NCBI GenBank assembly: GCA_944358895.1
Contig: CALVSB010000005.1
Coordinates: 16,969 to 80,968 of the forward strand
Source: an uncultured Bacilli bacterium
GTDB taxonomy: Bacteria > Bacillota_I > Bacilli_A > RFN20 > CAG-826
Direction: 5' to 3'
Length of the DNA stretch: 64,000 nt
Part shown: positions 39,117 through 48,493 of the stretch, piece by piece
How positions within the stretch are numbered: position 1 is the first letter of the stretch
Layout: every line of letters starts with the position of its first letter
Made by a program: the position numbers and the translations under genes
Notes under the pieces: model-generated
Databases searched by the model: none
Told to the model about the DNA's origin: nothing
What the model saw: only the letters and a program-made list of their open reading frames with translations

Positions 39117-40031
39117 ATGGATATCTATTTTCTTGATAACGGCCGTGGCAAGACGATTAAAGGCCGAGCTTTTGTCGCCCAGGAACCGAAGGTCAACATC
39201 GTCTTTCTTACCGGCATGTGCGAACACGCGACGCGGTATGGTCAATTGGGCAAGTTCCTGAATGAAAAAGGAATTAGTCTTTATGTTCAGGATGCACCTG
39301 GACAGGGGCTAAACATTGATAAGACAAATGACAAAGGCCCGCAGGAATGGGAACTAAACGATTTTGACGACACGGTAGATTTTGCATTCCAGAAGATTGA
39401 AGAATTGAAGAAAGACACCTCGCTTCCGACTGGCATCATGGGCCACTCCATGGGGTCGTTCATGGTCCAACGCTATCTAGAAAGACATCCTGGCACGGTT
39501 AGTTTTGTTGGTCTCATTGGCTCTAATGGACCCTGTTTGGCTAAGATGAAAATTAGCTTTGCTCTTGCTTCATTCATCGTTAACAAAAGGAATTGGGATA
39601 GGCCATCTCACTTTATCCAGTCGATGGGGCTCGGAGCCTATTCGAGAGCCATCAAAGGAGCTAAGACACCACTGGATTGGCTGTCCTATAACGAAGATAA
39701 CGTTAAAGCCTACGCCGATGACCCGCTTTGCGGCGTAAGGAACACCAATGGCTTCTGGAAGGAGTTCCTGAGAGGAATGAGCCACCTCTATGAAAAGAAG
39801 GAGCTCAGGAAAATTAGCCGAGACGAAAAGATTCTCCTTTTGGCCGGTGAAGGCGATCCGGTTGGCGAGTTTGGGAAAGGCATTCGCCGTCTATACGACA
39901 TGTATAAAAAAATAAAGGTTAAGGATGTCAAATGTATCGTCTATCCAAACATGAGGCATGAGATTATCAACGAAAGGGAAAATAAACAGGTCTATGACGA
40001 AATAGCCAATTGGGCTTTGCATTCTTTGTGA
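39117..40031 (+). CDS. Alpha/beta hydrolase (monoacylglycerol lipase-like, serine aminopeptidase S33 family)
   Basis: 304 residues. The nucleophile elbow GHSMGS (Ser near 108), an early oxyanion region VFLTGMCEHATRYGQL, YVQDAPGQGLN, and the late acid and histidine in LLAGEGDPVG and YPNMRHEIINE form a complete Ser-Asp-His hydrolase of the lysophospholipase / monoacylglycerol lipase type. There is no signal peptide, so it acts in the cytoplasm or at the inner membrane face. The ATG follows GAGGAG. Upstream lies a promoter with a long inverted repeat, suggesting regulation by a small molecule. Confidence 0.88.
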   Translation: MDIYFLDNGRGKTIKGRAFVAQEPKVNIVFLTGMCEHATRYGQLGKFLNEKGISLYVQDAPGQGLNIDKTNDKGPQEWELNDFDDTVDFAFQKIEELKKDTSLPTGIMGHSMGSFMVQRYLERHPGTVSFVGLIGSNGPCLAKMKISFALASFIVNKRNWDRPSHFIQSMGLGAYSRAIKGAKTPLDWLSYNEDNVKAYADDPLCGVRNTNGFWKEFLRGMSHLYEKKELRKISRDEKILLLAGEGDPVGEFGKGIRRLYDMYKKIKVKDVKCIVYPNMRHEIINERENKQVYDEIANWALHSL

Positions 40032-40050
40032 AGAGGTGCAAGCGGCTTAA

Positions 40051-42189
40051 ATGGGTGGTAATGTAGGGCCTAACATGTCAAAAAGACTTGCGCTTTTTCG
40101 TCGAGGCCCCATTGTTCCGCGTCGCCGGCAGGGGATTCTAAGCGGCATCCTTCTTGGGCTCGGAGCCTTCATTTTCTTCTTTCTTGAAGAAGGAACAGGC
40201 CTTTTGAGCGGTGGCCAGCTTGTCAGCTACATCAGCAATGAACAATTCCTCTTCCTGTCCATTTTGGAGTTTCTGATAATTGCTGCCATTTTGATTATTG
40301 CCTACGCCGGCTATCGAACGACGACGAATTGGGGATGGCTGGCCGTTGCTTTGATAATGGCGGTCGGGAACACCATCGCGGTTTTGTTCAACTGCTCCGA
40401 AATTGTCTACAAAGACACCGTTATCTATACCTTCGGCGCTATCGAAAAGGCGCGATTCATTATTTTGGGTATCTTGAATGCCGGGTTCTTTTTCGTGGCA
40501 TTTTCGGTCGTTCCGCGAACTATCACCACATCATTCTGGATTAGGCTTCTATATCGAGTCATTGTTGCTTTAGCACTCATATCGATGCTCTTCTCGTTCC
40601 TAGATGAATTTGATCTTTGGAAGACTTTCTTTGAAACGTGGAAACTCAACGGATCATTCGGCAGTTTCTACCACAACAAGAATATTTTCGCGACCGTCAT
40701 TTTCTTTGGCTTCTGTGCCGAGGCTTTGCTCTTGGCAAGAACTCCGCGCTGGTGGCGGTGGATTCTTTTTCTTTTCTTGGCCGTTTGCCAAGTTCCCCTT
40801 CTCTCGCGAACCCAGTCTTTGCTTACCGTTGCGATGGTCATCATCGTTCCCGTCGTTTGCTATGCTAGGAGCCTTTCTTCCCACAAGATCAGGAACAACG
40901 TGGCCTTGGCTCTTATTCTCACGATAGTTGCAGGGGCTATCGCTTTAACGGCCATGCCGAGCCGAGAAGGAAACAGCGTCCTGTTGACATTGATGGCCGA
41001 TTTCTTCCACAGCATCATTACAACCGGAGGAAACACCCTTACCGCTCGCGTTGAGATAGCTGAACGAATTTTCAACTTTGTTAATTCCTCAGGTCCATTG
41101 GGAACTGCCTTTGGTTTGGGATTTAAATCCAGCCTTTATTGCTACTGTGGCTGGATGAATGGTGGTGTGCATGCTTCCACCCCTGTTGATGGCGAGTACA
41201 TCTATTCGTTCTTGGCGGGAGGCTGGGTCGGAGCCATTTTGGAATTCGTTGTCTGGATTGCCGTTCTCATTGTGATTCTTAGAGCTATGAACAAAGGCCT
41301 AAAGGAAGGAGCCGTAAGCCTTACTCTTTGGTGCATCTTTGGGATTAGAAGCTTCGTTGAAATGAGCGGCCTCCTTTATTTCGAATCGTTTTCGATGGGA
41401 GTTTATGCCGTTGTGGCTTTGACGCCCCTTTGCTATAGCTTCTTGCGCGACCATAAAGAGCTTAACGAGACAATTGCCGCTTCCTTGGCAACGCCTGTTA
41501 GGGAGAAACAAGTTAGGATTAATCCTCCTTTTACTTCTTTTCGCCGGGTGCTCTGCCTTTCGTCAATTGCTGTCTCGATTGCTCTTATGGTAATTTCAGT
41601 TCAGAAAGATCCTCTTTCTGCGGCAAATCTCTCCTCAATCTTCGGAATTATCGTATTTGGCTTCCTAGGAACCGCTCTCTTTACTACCTTTGATTACAAA
41701 AAGGAGCGAGTTGCAGGCAAAATCCTTTCAAGCATTGGCGGTTTGCTGGTGTTTTTCCTCGGATTCTTTGGGTCGCTATTTATTCCTGCGCCGCTGAATG
41801 CGCTGCTCGTTATCACAATAGCAGTCGTTTTCTTGGCCGTCCTGTCTTACATGCGACTGATGCCTAATTTGCTGGACTATATCGCCCTTTACTTCCCGTT
41901 CGTGGCGGTTGTAAGCCTTTCGCTTATCTTTGCCGAAATTGGACTTCTTTATCTTGAGGCCGACGGCTTCTTCTGGCTTACGTCCTTTGGCACTTTGATG
42001 GCTCTTTGGACGATCGTCTACCTCCTTTCGCCGGTTCGCCTCTTCAATAGCGGTTTAGATCGGACATTTCTCTCCATGGAAGATTCATTCGATCGTTGGA
42101 GTCTCGTCAACGAAGCCAAGATGGAGGACCTTTACTTCCGAAAGGTTATCCGCAAGAAGCCGTTGCCGTTTAGGAGAAAGTCTTCGTGA
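40051..42189 (+). CDS. Large polytopic membrane protein, O-antigen ligase/polymerase-like
   Basis: 712 residues (ATG 40051; 40075, MSKRLALF, is an alternative 10 nt after a TGGTAATGT box). About 16 hydrophobic segments. The first two-thirds has the Wzy/WaaL plan, including a large loop at about 330-380 that holds the family-like ARVEIAERIFNFVNSSGPLGTAFGLGFKSS and CYCGWMNGGVHAS. The last 200 residues add further helices and a cytoplasmic tail. With the flippase gene two downstream it probably polymerises or ligates the glycan at the outer membrane face. Confidence 0.65.
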   Translation: MGGNVGPNMSKRLALFRRGPIVPRRRQGILSGILLGLGAFIFFFLEEGTGLLSGGQLVSYISNEQFLFLSILEFLIIAAILIIAYAGYRTTTNWGWLAVALIMAVGNTIAVLFNCSEIVYKDTVIYTFGAIEKARFIILGILNAGFFFVAFSVVPRTITTSFWIRLLYRVIVALALISMLFSFLDEFDLWKTFFETWKLNGSFGSFYHNKNIFATVIFFGFCAEALLLARTPRWWRWILFLFLAVCQVPLLSRTQSLLTVAMVIIVPVVCYARSLSSHKIRNNVALALILTIVAGAIALTAMPSREGNSVLLTLMADFFHSIITTGGNTLTARVEIAERIFNFVNSSGPLGTAFGLGFKSSLYCYCGWMNGGVHASTPVDGEYIYSFLAGGWVGAILEFVVWIAVLIVILRAMNKGLKEGAVSLTLWCIFGIRSFVEMSGLLYFESFSMGVYAVVALTPLCYSFLRDHKELNETIAASLATPVREKQVRINPPFTSFRRVLCLSSIAVSIALMVISVQKDPLSAANLSSIFGIIVFGFLGTALFTTFDYKKERVAGKILSSIGGLLVFFLGFFGSLFIPAPLNALLVITIAVVFLAVLSYMRLMPNLLDYIALYFPFVAVVSLSLIFAEIGLLYLEADGFFWLTSFGTLMALWTIVYLLSPVRLFNSGLDRTFLSMEDSFDRWSLVNEAKMEDLYFRKVIRKKPLPFRRKSS

Positions 42190-42629
42190 GGCTAAAAAGC
42201 CGCCTTGCCCTCGGACACCTCTTTGCCTTTTTCCTTGGGGCCTCGTCTTCTCTCGGAGCCTTGTTTGGCTCAGCTTATGCGAGCATCGACGGCTGGTTTT
42301 TCTATGTCCTGATCGCCCTGGTCGTGATGATCAATAGCGTCGTCTTTACCTTGTATTTGCTTCGTCCTTGCCAAGGCGAACGCGGGTATCGGGCTTACAA
42401 AGGACGCTTGATCGCAACCTTTGCGCTCACATTTGTCTTAGTTGCCCTTTTCAGCTACCTATTTTTGTCCAATACGCCGCTCTATGAGGAAAAAGAGATG
42501 CTTCCCTACTTCGTTTCCTATATCATCTTCGGCGGCCTTGCCCTCCTAGCCTGCTCTTTATCTCCTGGCTTTGCCCAGGATTGGGCTGACGACGAAGATA
42601 ATGTCGACAAGGCGACCGAGGAGCATTAG
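42186..42629 (+). CDS. Small four-helix membrane protein, unknown
   Basis: 147 residues with four hydrophobic stretches (LALGHLFAFFLGASSSLGALFG, FFYVLIALVVMINSVVFTLYLL, LIATFALTFVLVALFSYLFL, FVSYIIFGGLALLACSL) and an acidic tail. Its GTG start overlaps the previous stop by four bases and the flippase follows two bases after its own stop. It is therefore part of the polysaccharide operon; the family is not recognised. Confidence 0.6.
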   Translation: MRLKSRLALGHLFAFFLGASSSLGALFGSAYASIDGWFFYVLIALVVMINSVVFTLYLLRPCQGERGYRAYKGRLIATFALTFVLVALFSYLFLSNTPLYEEKEMLPYFVSYIIFGGLALLACSLSPGFAQDWADDEDNVDKATEEH

Positions 42630-42631
42630 AA

Positions 42632-44206
42632 ATGCCTACTAAGATCAACGAGCCCCGGCATGGGGCTTCCATCAAAACCGGGATTGTCATGAGTCTCGTG
42701 GCTGTTTTCGTCAGCCTTGTCGTTTCTCTTCTTTACCCCCCGTACTGCCTCTCTGTTGTCGGGGAGACCAAGGACGGCATTTACCAATACGCGGCCTCGA
42801 TCATTCTCTTCATGACCCTTCTTTCCTTCGGCGTCGAGAACTCTTACGTTCGCTTTGCCGCTAGGGCCGAAAAGGAAGGGCCGGATGCCATTAGAAAGCT
42901 CAATACTCTTTATCTAATGGTCTTTGGGACCATCGGCCTTGCTGAAATCGTTGGCACCCTGATTGTCTATTCTCTTTTCAAGACGGGCGTTGTCGTGACC
43001 GGTTATGACCCGGTTGAGCACGAGCTCATGACGAACTATGTCCTCATCCTCGGCCTTTCCCAAGGCGTTGGCTTTGTCCTTTCGCTTTTTTCTTGGCACC
43101 TGTTCTTCAAAACGCATTTCATCGTCTATCAGAGCGCACACATCCTAACCAAGATCCTTAGCGCGTCGATCGGCGCGATTGCCCTTGCCGTTGGCGGTGA
43201 CGCCATCTGGGTTGGGATTGCCGCACTGGCTGCCAATATTCTCTCTGGCCTCCTTTGTCTTATTGCCTCCTTCTTCCATCATGAGATGCGCTTCGAGCGT
43301 CTTTCGTGGAGCGAGGCCAAGCCCATCCTTAAAGAGATTCTTTCCTTCTCCGTCTTTGTTTTCTTGTCGATGGTCGTCTCCGAACTCAATGCCGGGTTTG
43401 GCCGCTGGGCCATTGGTGCCTTCGGTGAAGTCGAAGACTGCACCCTCATTGGCTACGGCATCGAGTTCTACGTTTATGAATCTCTGTTTGTTCTTGCGGT
43501 CTCTCGGGTCTTCATCCCGAGCATTAACGAAGCCATTGCCAGCGGCGATGAAGCCAAGGCCAAAGAGCTCTACAAAAAATGCGCCTTTGTTTCTGCCATT
43601 CTTGTTTTCCTGATCGCCGGTGGATTTACGGCGGCCGGGCGTCAGTTTGTCTATACCTGGCTTGACCACACTCCGCTCGATAGTTGGGCCAAGGACACCG
43701 TTTACTATCTTGGGTGTGGCTATCTCTGGTGCTTCGCTCTTCCTCTTACCAGCAACGCCGCTATGGAAATTGCCCGGGCCGAGAACAAACATCATCTCAT
43801 TGCTGTAATAGACCTAGCCATCTGCTTAGTTGGGGCAGTTGTTAGCGCTTTGCTCGTTATTTATTTGCCGGCCGACCTCAAGGTTTACGGTCCTTTGATG
43901 GGCCTCGGAAGTGCCTCGTTCATTGCCTTCGGCATCGTGAACAACATCATTTACGGGGTTCACCTCAAGCTCCCGCTGGGGCAGCATTTGATAAAATGCG
44001 TCCTTCTGGTTGCATACGCCGTCATTGCCATTGCGGTGGTCTATGTCGTTAACACCTATGCCATCCCCAAGAATGCTGTTCCTTATGTTGGCATGTTCTT
44101 CATCAACGCGGCCATCTTCGTAGTCATCTACGGCGGCATTACATTTGCTTCTTACCATCGCAGCATTCGTTCCCTCCTATCCTTCAAGAAGGATAAAGGG
44201 GTATGA
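42632..44206 (+). CDS. Polysaccharide flippase (Wzx/MATE-like), first of two
   Basis: 524 residues with about 12 to 14 membrane helices in the MOP-exporter pattern. The N-terminal MSLVAVFVSLVVSLLYPPYCL, the internal NSYVRFAARAEKEG, and the second-half repeat FSVFVFLSMVVSELNAGFGRWAIGAFG are as in lipid-linked oligosaccharide flippases. It would move undecaprenyl-linked repeat units outward. A second flippase lies at 49718-51316, suggesting two independent glycan pathways in this region. Confidence 0.85.
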   Translation: MPTKINEPRHGASIKTGIVMSLVAVFVSLVVSLLYPPYCLSVVGETKDGIYQYAASIILFMTLLSFGVENSYVRFAARAEKEGPDAIRKLNTLYLMVFGTIGLAEIVGTLIVYSLFKTGVVVTGYDPVEHELMTNYVLILGLSQGVGFVLSLFSWHLFFKTHFIVYQSAHILTKILSASIGAIALAVGGDAIWVGIAALAANILSGLLCLIASFFHHEMRFERLSWSEAKPILKEILSFSVFVFLSMVVSELNAGFGRWAIGAFGEVEDCTLIGYGIEFYVYESLFVLAVSRVFIPSINEAIASGDEAKAKELYKKCAFVSAILVFLIAGGFTAAGRQFVYTWLDHTPLDSWAKDTVYYLGCGYLWCFALPLTSNAAMEIARAENKHHLIAVIDLAICLVGAVVSALLVIYLPADLKVYGPLMGLGSASFIAFGIVNNIIYGVHLKLPLGQHLIKCVLLVAYAVIAIAVVYVVNTYAIPKNAVPYVGMFFINAAIFVVIYGGITFASYHRSIRSLLSFKKDKGV

Positions 44207-44207
44207 T
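44202..44207 (+). promoter_or_regulatory. Candidate -10 element inside the end of the flippase gene
   Basis: TATGAT ends 9 nt before the ATG at 44217, and no Shine-Dalgarno lies between. The geometry matches other leaderless candidates in the window, but the -35 is poor and readthrough from the flippase gene is also possible. Confidence 0.35.
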
Positions 44208-44216
44208 GAGCACTAG

Positions 44217-45227
44217 ATGAGGACTCTTACCTACCTATTGAAAAGAAAGGATGAGCCTAGCAAGGTCCTTTCTTTTGTTTCCGGCATCAACGACGTTGGC
44301 GAAGAAGGACGGGACGTCGTTGGCTTTACTTCGCCTTATTATGAGGACGGACAGGTCCTTCTTTCTCAAGACGACAAGACTCTTTTTGACTCACAAAAGG
44401 TAGAATCGCCTTTCTTCGAACTGAATGTCTTGGTCAAAGACTTTCTTGAAATGAAGGCAGTGTTCCTTGTCTCTCAAAAAGGAGCCGAAATTAGAGAAAT
44501 CACCCGCAAAGTCGCTTCCATTTCGCCTGAAAAAGGCGAGCCTGATAAAAGTTCGGAAGAGAAGACGGAGGAATTAATCAGCATTCTGCTCGAAACTAAT
44601 TGTCTTTATCTTTCGATTGATTTGGACTCCAAACTCAACAGGAATCATCTCGAAGAAGCCAAGGAAGTTTTTTACGGATGTGAAATCCCCATTTTGATTC
44701 TTAGAAGTAAAAAAGAAACTCCGATGCCGATGCCGCGCGTGGTTAGACATCAGAGGTCCACTGGCACTAAAGATTCATTCGATTTCAAAAAGTTTATCAA
44801 TAAAGAATGGCCGACAGCTTGCTTCCTTATCCTCTTTCCGTTCATTGGATCTCTTTCTTTGACTATAGCTGGCGCTTTGTTTGGAGAGGGCGAGACCGGG
44901 ATCGCGGCCTTGCTTTTGATTCTCTCCCTCTTTGTGTATGGGATGTTCGTTTTCATTGGGCAATCGCTCTTCAAATCGTATCCGACGAGAAAGGGGCTTT
45001 TAGCTTCGGCCCTTGCTTCTTTTGCCTGTGCCGTTGCTGGGTCGATGATTTCCGTTCTTCTATCGCTTGTTCTTTCTGGCGCCTTAGAGGTTGAACCGTT
45101 CCTGGAGCTTACGTCTTATTCCTATTTAGGAATCGTGATTATGGCGGTTTCCTCTCTGATTTTGGCTGTATTGGCCTACATAAAACAGGGAGTTCCGAGT
45201 ATCTTTAACAAGAAAGGGAAATGTTAA
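44217..45227 (+). CDS. Membrane protein with cytoplasmic N-terminal domain, unknown
   Basis: 336 residues. The first 190 form a soluble alpha/beta-looking domain (ISILLETNCLYLSIDLDS, then GCEIPILILRSKKE). The last 130 hold four membrane helices starting at ACFLILFPFIGSLSLTIAGALF. No motif is known to me. Position between the flippase and capE, with a 7-base overlap into capE, implies a role in glycan assembly or its control. Confidence 0.55.
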   Translation: MRTLTYLLKRKDEPSKVLSFVSGINDVGEEGRDVVGFTSPYYEDGQVLLSQDDKTLFDSQKVESPFFELNVLVKDFLEMKAVFLVSQKGAEIREITRKVASISPEKGEPDKSSEEKTEELISILLETNCLYLSIDLDSKLNRNHLEEAKEVFYGCEIPILILRSKKETPMPMPRVVRHQRSTGTKDSFDFKKFINKEWPTACFLILFPFIGSLSLTIAGALFGEGETGIAALLLILSLFVYGMFVFIGQSLFKSYPTRKGLLASALASFACAVAGSMISVLLSLVLSGALEVEPFLELTSYSYLGIVIMAVSSLILAVLAYIKQGVPSIFNKKGKC

Positions 45228-46234
45228 GAGTTATGCACAGTTACAAAGACCAAATCCTTCTTATCACCGGCGGGACCGGAAGCTTCGGCCATGCGGCCGT
45301 CGACCGCTTCCTTAAGACTGACATCAAAGAGATTCGTATTCTCTCCCGCGACGAAAAGAAGCAGGACGACATGCGGAAGCATTACAACAACGACCGCTTG
45401 AAATTCTACATTGGCGACGTCCGCGATCTCTCTGCCATCGATGGGGCTTTCCGCGGAGTTGATTTTGTCTTCTCAGCCGCTGCTTTGAAACAGGTTCCTT
45501 CCTGCGAGTTCTATCCGATGGAAGCGGTGAAGACCAACGTCATCGGATCGAACAACGTGATGACGGCTTGCCTCCGCAATCATGTTAAGAAAGCAGTTTT
45601 CCTTTCGACTGACAAGGCCGCTTATCCGATCAACGCGATGGGCATGACCAAAGCGCTCATGGAAAAGAACGTTATTGCTCGTTCCCGGCAGTGCCTTGAA
45701 GGCGATACGGTATTCTGCCTTACTCGTTATGGCAACGTTATGGCTTCACGTGGAAGCGTCATTCCTCTCTTCCTCGATCAGATTGCCGCCGGGAAGCCGC
45801 TTACCATTACCAATCCGGAGATGACCCGCTTCATGATGACCCTTGAAGATGCTGTCGAGCTCGTCCTTTATGCCTTCGAGCACGGGGAGCAAGGTGACCT
45901 CTTCGTCCAGAAAGCCCCGGCCGCGACCATCGATACGCTTGCTAAGGCCGTTCTTGAACTCAAGCATTCCAATGTTGGGGTTGAGTACATTGGTACCCGT
46001 CATGGGGAGAAACTCTATGAGACCTTGGTCACCTCGGAAGAAATGGTTAGGGCGGTGGACGAAGGCAACTTCTTCCGTATCAAGGCTGATAATCGCGACC
46101 TCAATTATGACAAGTACGTTGAGAAGGGTAACAAGCACATCGACATGGCTGAGTCCTACACTTCCCATAACACCGGCCGTCTTGACGTTGAAGGCATGAA
46201 GAAACAGCTCCTTCGCCTTACGGATCTTTTCTAA
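45221..46234 (+). CDS. capE: UDP-GlcNAc 4,6-dehydratase (5-inverting), CapE/WbjB/FnlA-like
   Basis: 337 residues (ATG 45221; Met5 at 45233 is an alternative). Short-chain dehydrogenase-like enzyme that starts UDP-L-FucNAc synthesis by dehydrating and inverting UDP-GlcNAc. The NAD(P) motif GGTGSFG is at 17-23. The FSAAALKQVPSCEFYPMEAVKTN and STDKAAYPINAMGMTKALMEK blocks are those of the CapE/WbjB/FlaA1 subgroup without membrane helices. Followed without a gap by capF. Confidence 0.9.
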   Translation: MLRVMHSYKDQILLITGGTGSFGHAAVDRFLKTDIKEIRILSRDEKKQDDMRKHYNNDRLKFYIGDVRDLSAIDGAFRGVDFVFSAAALKQVPSCEFYPMEAVKTNVIGSNNVMTACLRNHVKKAVFLSTDKAAYPINAMGMTKALMEKNVIARSRQCLEGDTVFCLTRYGNVMASRGSVIPLFLDQIAAGKPLTITNPEMTRFMMTLEDAVELVLYAFEHGEQGDLFVQKAPAATIDTLAKAVLELKHSNVGVEYIGTRHGEKLYETLVTSEEMVRAVDEGNFFRIKADNRDLNYDKYVEKGNKHIDMAESYTSHNTGRLDVEGMKKQLLRLTDLF

Positions 46235-47335
46235 ATGAAAGTCCTCGTTACTGGTTCATCTGGCTTCATTGGCCAACACCTTGTTCGTGCCCTCAAAAGA
46301 AGAGGGCATGAAGTTATTCTTTTCGATCGGGAGAATACTGGTGCTGAACTTTTAAAGGACATCGAAGAGGCTGATGCCATTTGCCATCTTGCTGGTGAGA
46401 ATCGACCGAAAGATTTGGCTGATTTCGAAAAGGTCAATCACGGTTTAACGGAGACGATTTGCTCTGCAATTCTGGCCTCAAATAAACAAAAACGCCTGCT
46501 TTTTGCTTCTAGTATCCAGGCTGATTTGAATAACCCCTATGGCGTTAGCAAGAAAGAAGCTGAAGTCTGCATTGAGAAACTTGCAAAGGAAACCAATACT
46601 CTTTGCTCTATCTTTAGGCTTCCTAATGTTTTTGGAAAAGGATGCCGTCCTTTCTACAACTCTGTGGTGGCCACGTGGTGTTACCAGATTGCCCGTGGCG
46701 AACAAACAACGATAAGCAATCCAAGCAATGAACTTCACCTCGTTTACGTATGTGATGTTGCTGATGCTTTTGTGAACTCCCTTGACGAGGCCAAGCCGTC
46801 TTTGTGGCCTTCGGTGTCGCCCGTTTATGACACGACACTAGGAGAACTTAACAAGCTGATTCATGAGTGTGCCGATAGTCGCAAAACAAGGGAAATTCCT
46901 GTCCAGGAAGGCCTCTCCAAAAAGATGTATGCGACTTATATCAGCTACATTCCCGAAGATGCAATCTCGTATGAGATTAAGGTAGCCAAGGAGCCTCGCG
47001 GTTCTTTTAACGAAATCATTCGTTTGAAGAACATGGGTCAGGTTTCGATTAATGTCATCGCACCGCACAAGATCAAGGGCGGACATTATCACGAGACCAA
47101 GATCGAGAAGTTTGTCTTCTTGACCGGCCACTGCGTTTATCGGATGTATCCTGCGGGCAAGCCTGATCAATCTGTTTCTAAAGAAATATTGTGTGATGGT
47201 GATAACTACATCGTTATTGATGTCACCCCAGGTTATTTCCACGAGATAGAAAACATTGGCGAGACGGGTGCAATAACCCTTATATGGGCAAGCGAGGAAT
47301 ATACCGACTTAGTTCCAGACACTTATCGTGAATAG
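46235..47335 (+). CDS. capF: Bifunctional C-3 epimerase/C-4 reductase CapF/WbjC/FnlB
   Basis: 366 residues in two domains. An N-terminal Rossmann reductase (MKVLVTGSSGFIGQHL; Tyr-x3-Lys in NPYGVSKKEAE near 108) is followed by a C-terminal cupin (about 245-366) with the metal-binding KIKGGHYHETKIEKFVFLTGH. In S. aureus CapF the cupin epimerises C-3 and the reductase reduces C-4, giving UDP-6-deoxy-L-talose-type intermediates for FucNAc. It starts on the base after the capE stop. Confidence 0.92.
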   Translation: MKVLVTGSSGFIGQHLVRALKRRGHEVILFDRENTGAELLKDIEEADAICHLAGENRPKDLADFEKVNHGLTETICSAILASNKQKRLLFASSIQADLNNPYGVSKKEAEVCIEKLAKETNTLCSIFRLPNVFGKGCRPFYNSVVATWCYQIARGEQTTISNPSNELHLVYVCDVADAFVNSLDEAKPSLWPSVSPVYDTTLGELNKLIHECADSRKTREIPVQEGLSKKMYATYISYIPEDAISYEIKVAKEPRGSFNEIIRLKNMGQVSINVIAPHKIKGGHYHETKIEKFVFLTGHCVYRMYPAGKPDQSVSKEILCDGDNYIVIDVTPGYFHEIENIGETGAITLIWASEEYTDLVPDTYRE

Positions 47336-47337
47336 AA

Positions 47338-47369
47338 AAGAGACCCGGCTCATTGAAGCCAGGTCTCTT
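47338..47369. terminator. Bidirectional terminator between capF and capG, containing the capG stop codon
   Basis: AAGAGACC (47338-47345) pairs with GGTCTCTT (47362-47369), with an inner GGCT/AAGCC pairing. TTTT runs follow on both strands. The capG stop codon (47352-47350 on the minus strand) lies inside the hairpin. Confidence 0.85.
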
Positions 47370-48480
47370 TTTTAACGATGTGGTAATAACTTTGAATTAT
47401 CTTGATGACCTTGCTGGCGACATCAGTGTTTTCGTAGTTTCGATGCAACTCATAATTGTCATCATGGTTGGCGTGCATGCTTATGGCTAGCTGAACGGCT
47501 CTCAGCACATCGGTCTTTTTAATTCCGCCTACGATGATGTTGCCTTCATCAAGCCCTTCTGGCCTTTCGGTTGAAGTCCGAAGGAGAACGGCGGGGAACC
47601 CAACAATGGATGCCTCTTCGGTTAACGTACCGGAATCCGATATAACAACCTTGGCATGCTTTTCCAAATTAACGTACTCAAAGAAACCGAAGGGCTTCAT
47701 TTCCTTTACCAGCGGATGTAGTTTGATGCCTCTCGCTTCTAGCTTCTTTCTTGAACGCGGGTGAAGCGAATAGATGACCGGCACTTGATATTCTTCAGCA
47801 ATCGCGTTGATTGAACCAACAAGTTCATCGAGATTGGAATCAATATCGATGTTCTCCTCCCTGTGGGCGGAAAGAATGATGTATTCGCCTTCCTTTAGGC
47901 CGAGTTTCTCGGCCGTGCCGACTTTTTCGATTTCATCGCGATGGGCTTCAATGACTTCCCGCATGGGGGAACCAGTCACGAAGATGCGTTTTGGATCGAC
48001 GCCTTCCTTAATTAGGTAAAGCCGCGAGTTCTCGGTGTAAGGGAGATTGACATCCGAGATGTGGTCAACAATCGTCCGATTGGTCATCTCAGCGACGTTC
48101 CAGTCCCAGCAGCGGTTTCCTGCCTCCATATGGAAGATTGGAAGTTTTAGCCGTTTAGCAGCAATGGCTGCAAGGGCGGAGTTAGTATCCCCAAGGACTA
48201 ATACGGCATCGGGATTTTCTTTCTTTAGAATCGCATAGCTTTTGGCAATTACATTGCCCATTGTCTCTCCAGTGTCTTTTCCGACACAGTTAAGGACATA
48301 GTCAGGGCTGCGCAGGCCTAGTTCCTTAAAGAAAATCCCGTTGAGTTCATAATCATAGTTTTGGCCGGTGTGGACTAGTTTGTGATCAAAGTATTTATCG
48401 GCCATCTTGAGAACCTCAGAAAGACGGATGATCTCTGGCCGGGTTCCTAGAATTGTTGTGAGTTTGAGTTTTGAATTCAT
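47350..48480 (-). CDS. capG: UDP-N-acetylglucosamine/FucNAc 2-epimerase, CapG/WbjD/FnlC-like
   Basis: 376 residues from the ATG at 48480 (MNSKLKLTTILGTRPEIIRL). Non-hydrolysing 2-epimerase fold of the WecB type with TGQNYDYEL, MEAGNRCWDW, LSAHREENID and SDSGTLTEEASIVGFPAVLLR, the UDP-binding region. Next to CapE and CapF it is best read as the last enzyme of the UDP-L-FucNAc pathway, converting UDP-L-PneNAc to UDP-L-FucNAc. A WecB/MnaA role making UDP-ManNAc cannot be excluded. The frame is open 18 codons upstream without support. It is convergent with capF, unlike the colinear staphylococcal arrangement. Confidence 0.85.
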   Translation of the reverse strand: MNSKLKLTTILGTRPEIIRLSEVLKMADKYFDHKLVHTGQNYDYELNGIFFKELGLRSPDYVLNCVGKDTGETMGNVIAKSYAILKKENPDAVLVLGDTNSALAAIAAKRLKLPIFHMEAGNRCWDWNVAEMTNRTIVDHISDVNLPYTENSRLYLIKEGVDPKRIFVTGSPMREVIEAHRDEIEKVGTAEKLGLKEGEYIILSAHREENIDIDSNLDELVGSINAIAEEYQVPVIYSLHPRSRKKLEARGIKLHPLVKEMKPFGFFEYVNLEKHAKVVISDSGTLTEEASIVGFPAVLLRTSTERPEGLDEGNIIVGGIKKTDVLRAVQLAISMHANHDDNYELHRNYENTDVASKVIKIIQSYYHIVKKETWLQ

Positions 48481-48493
48481 AGCATGAGGGCCG

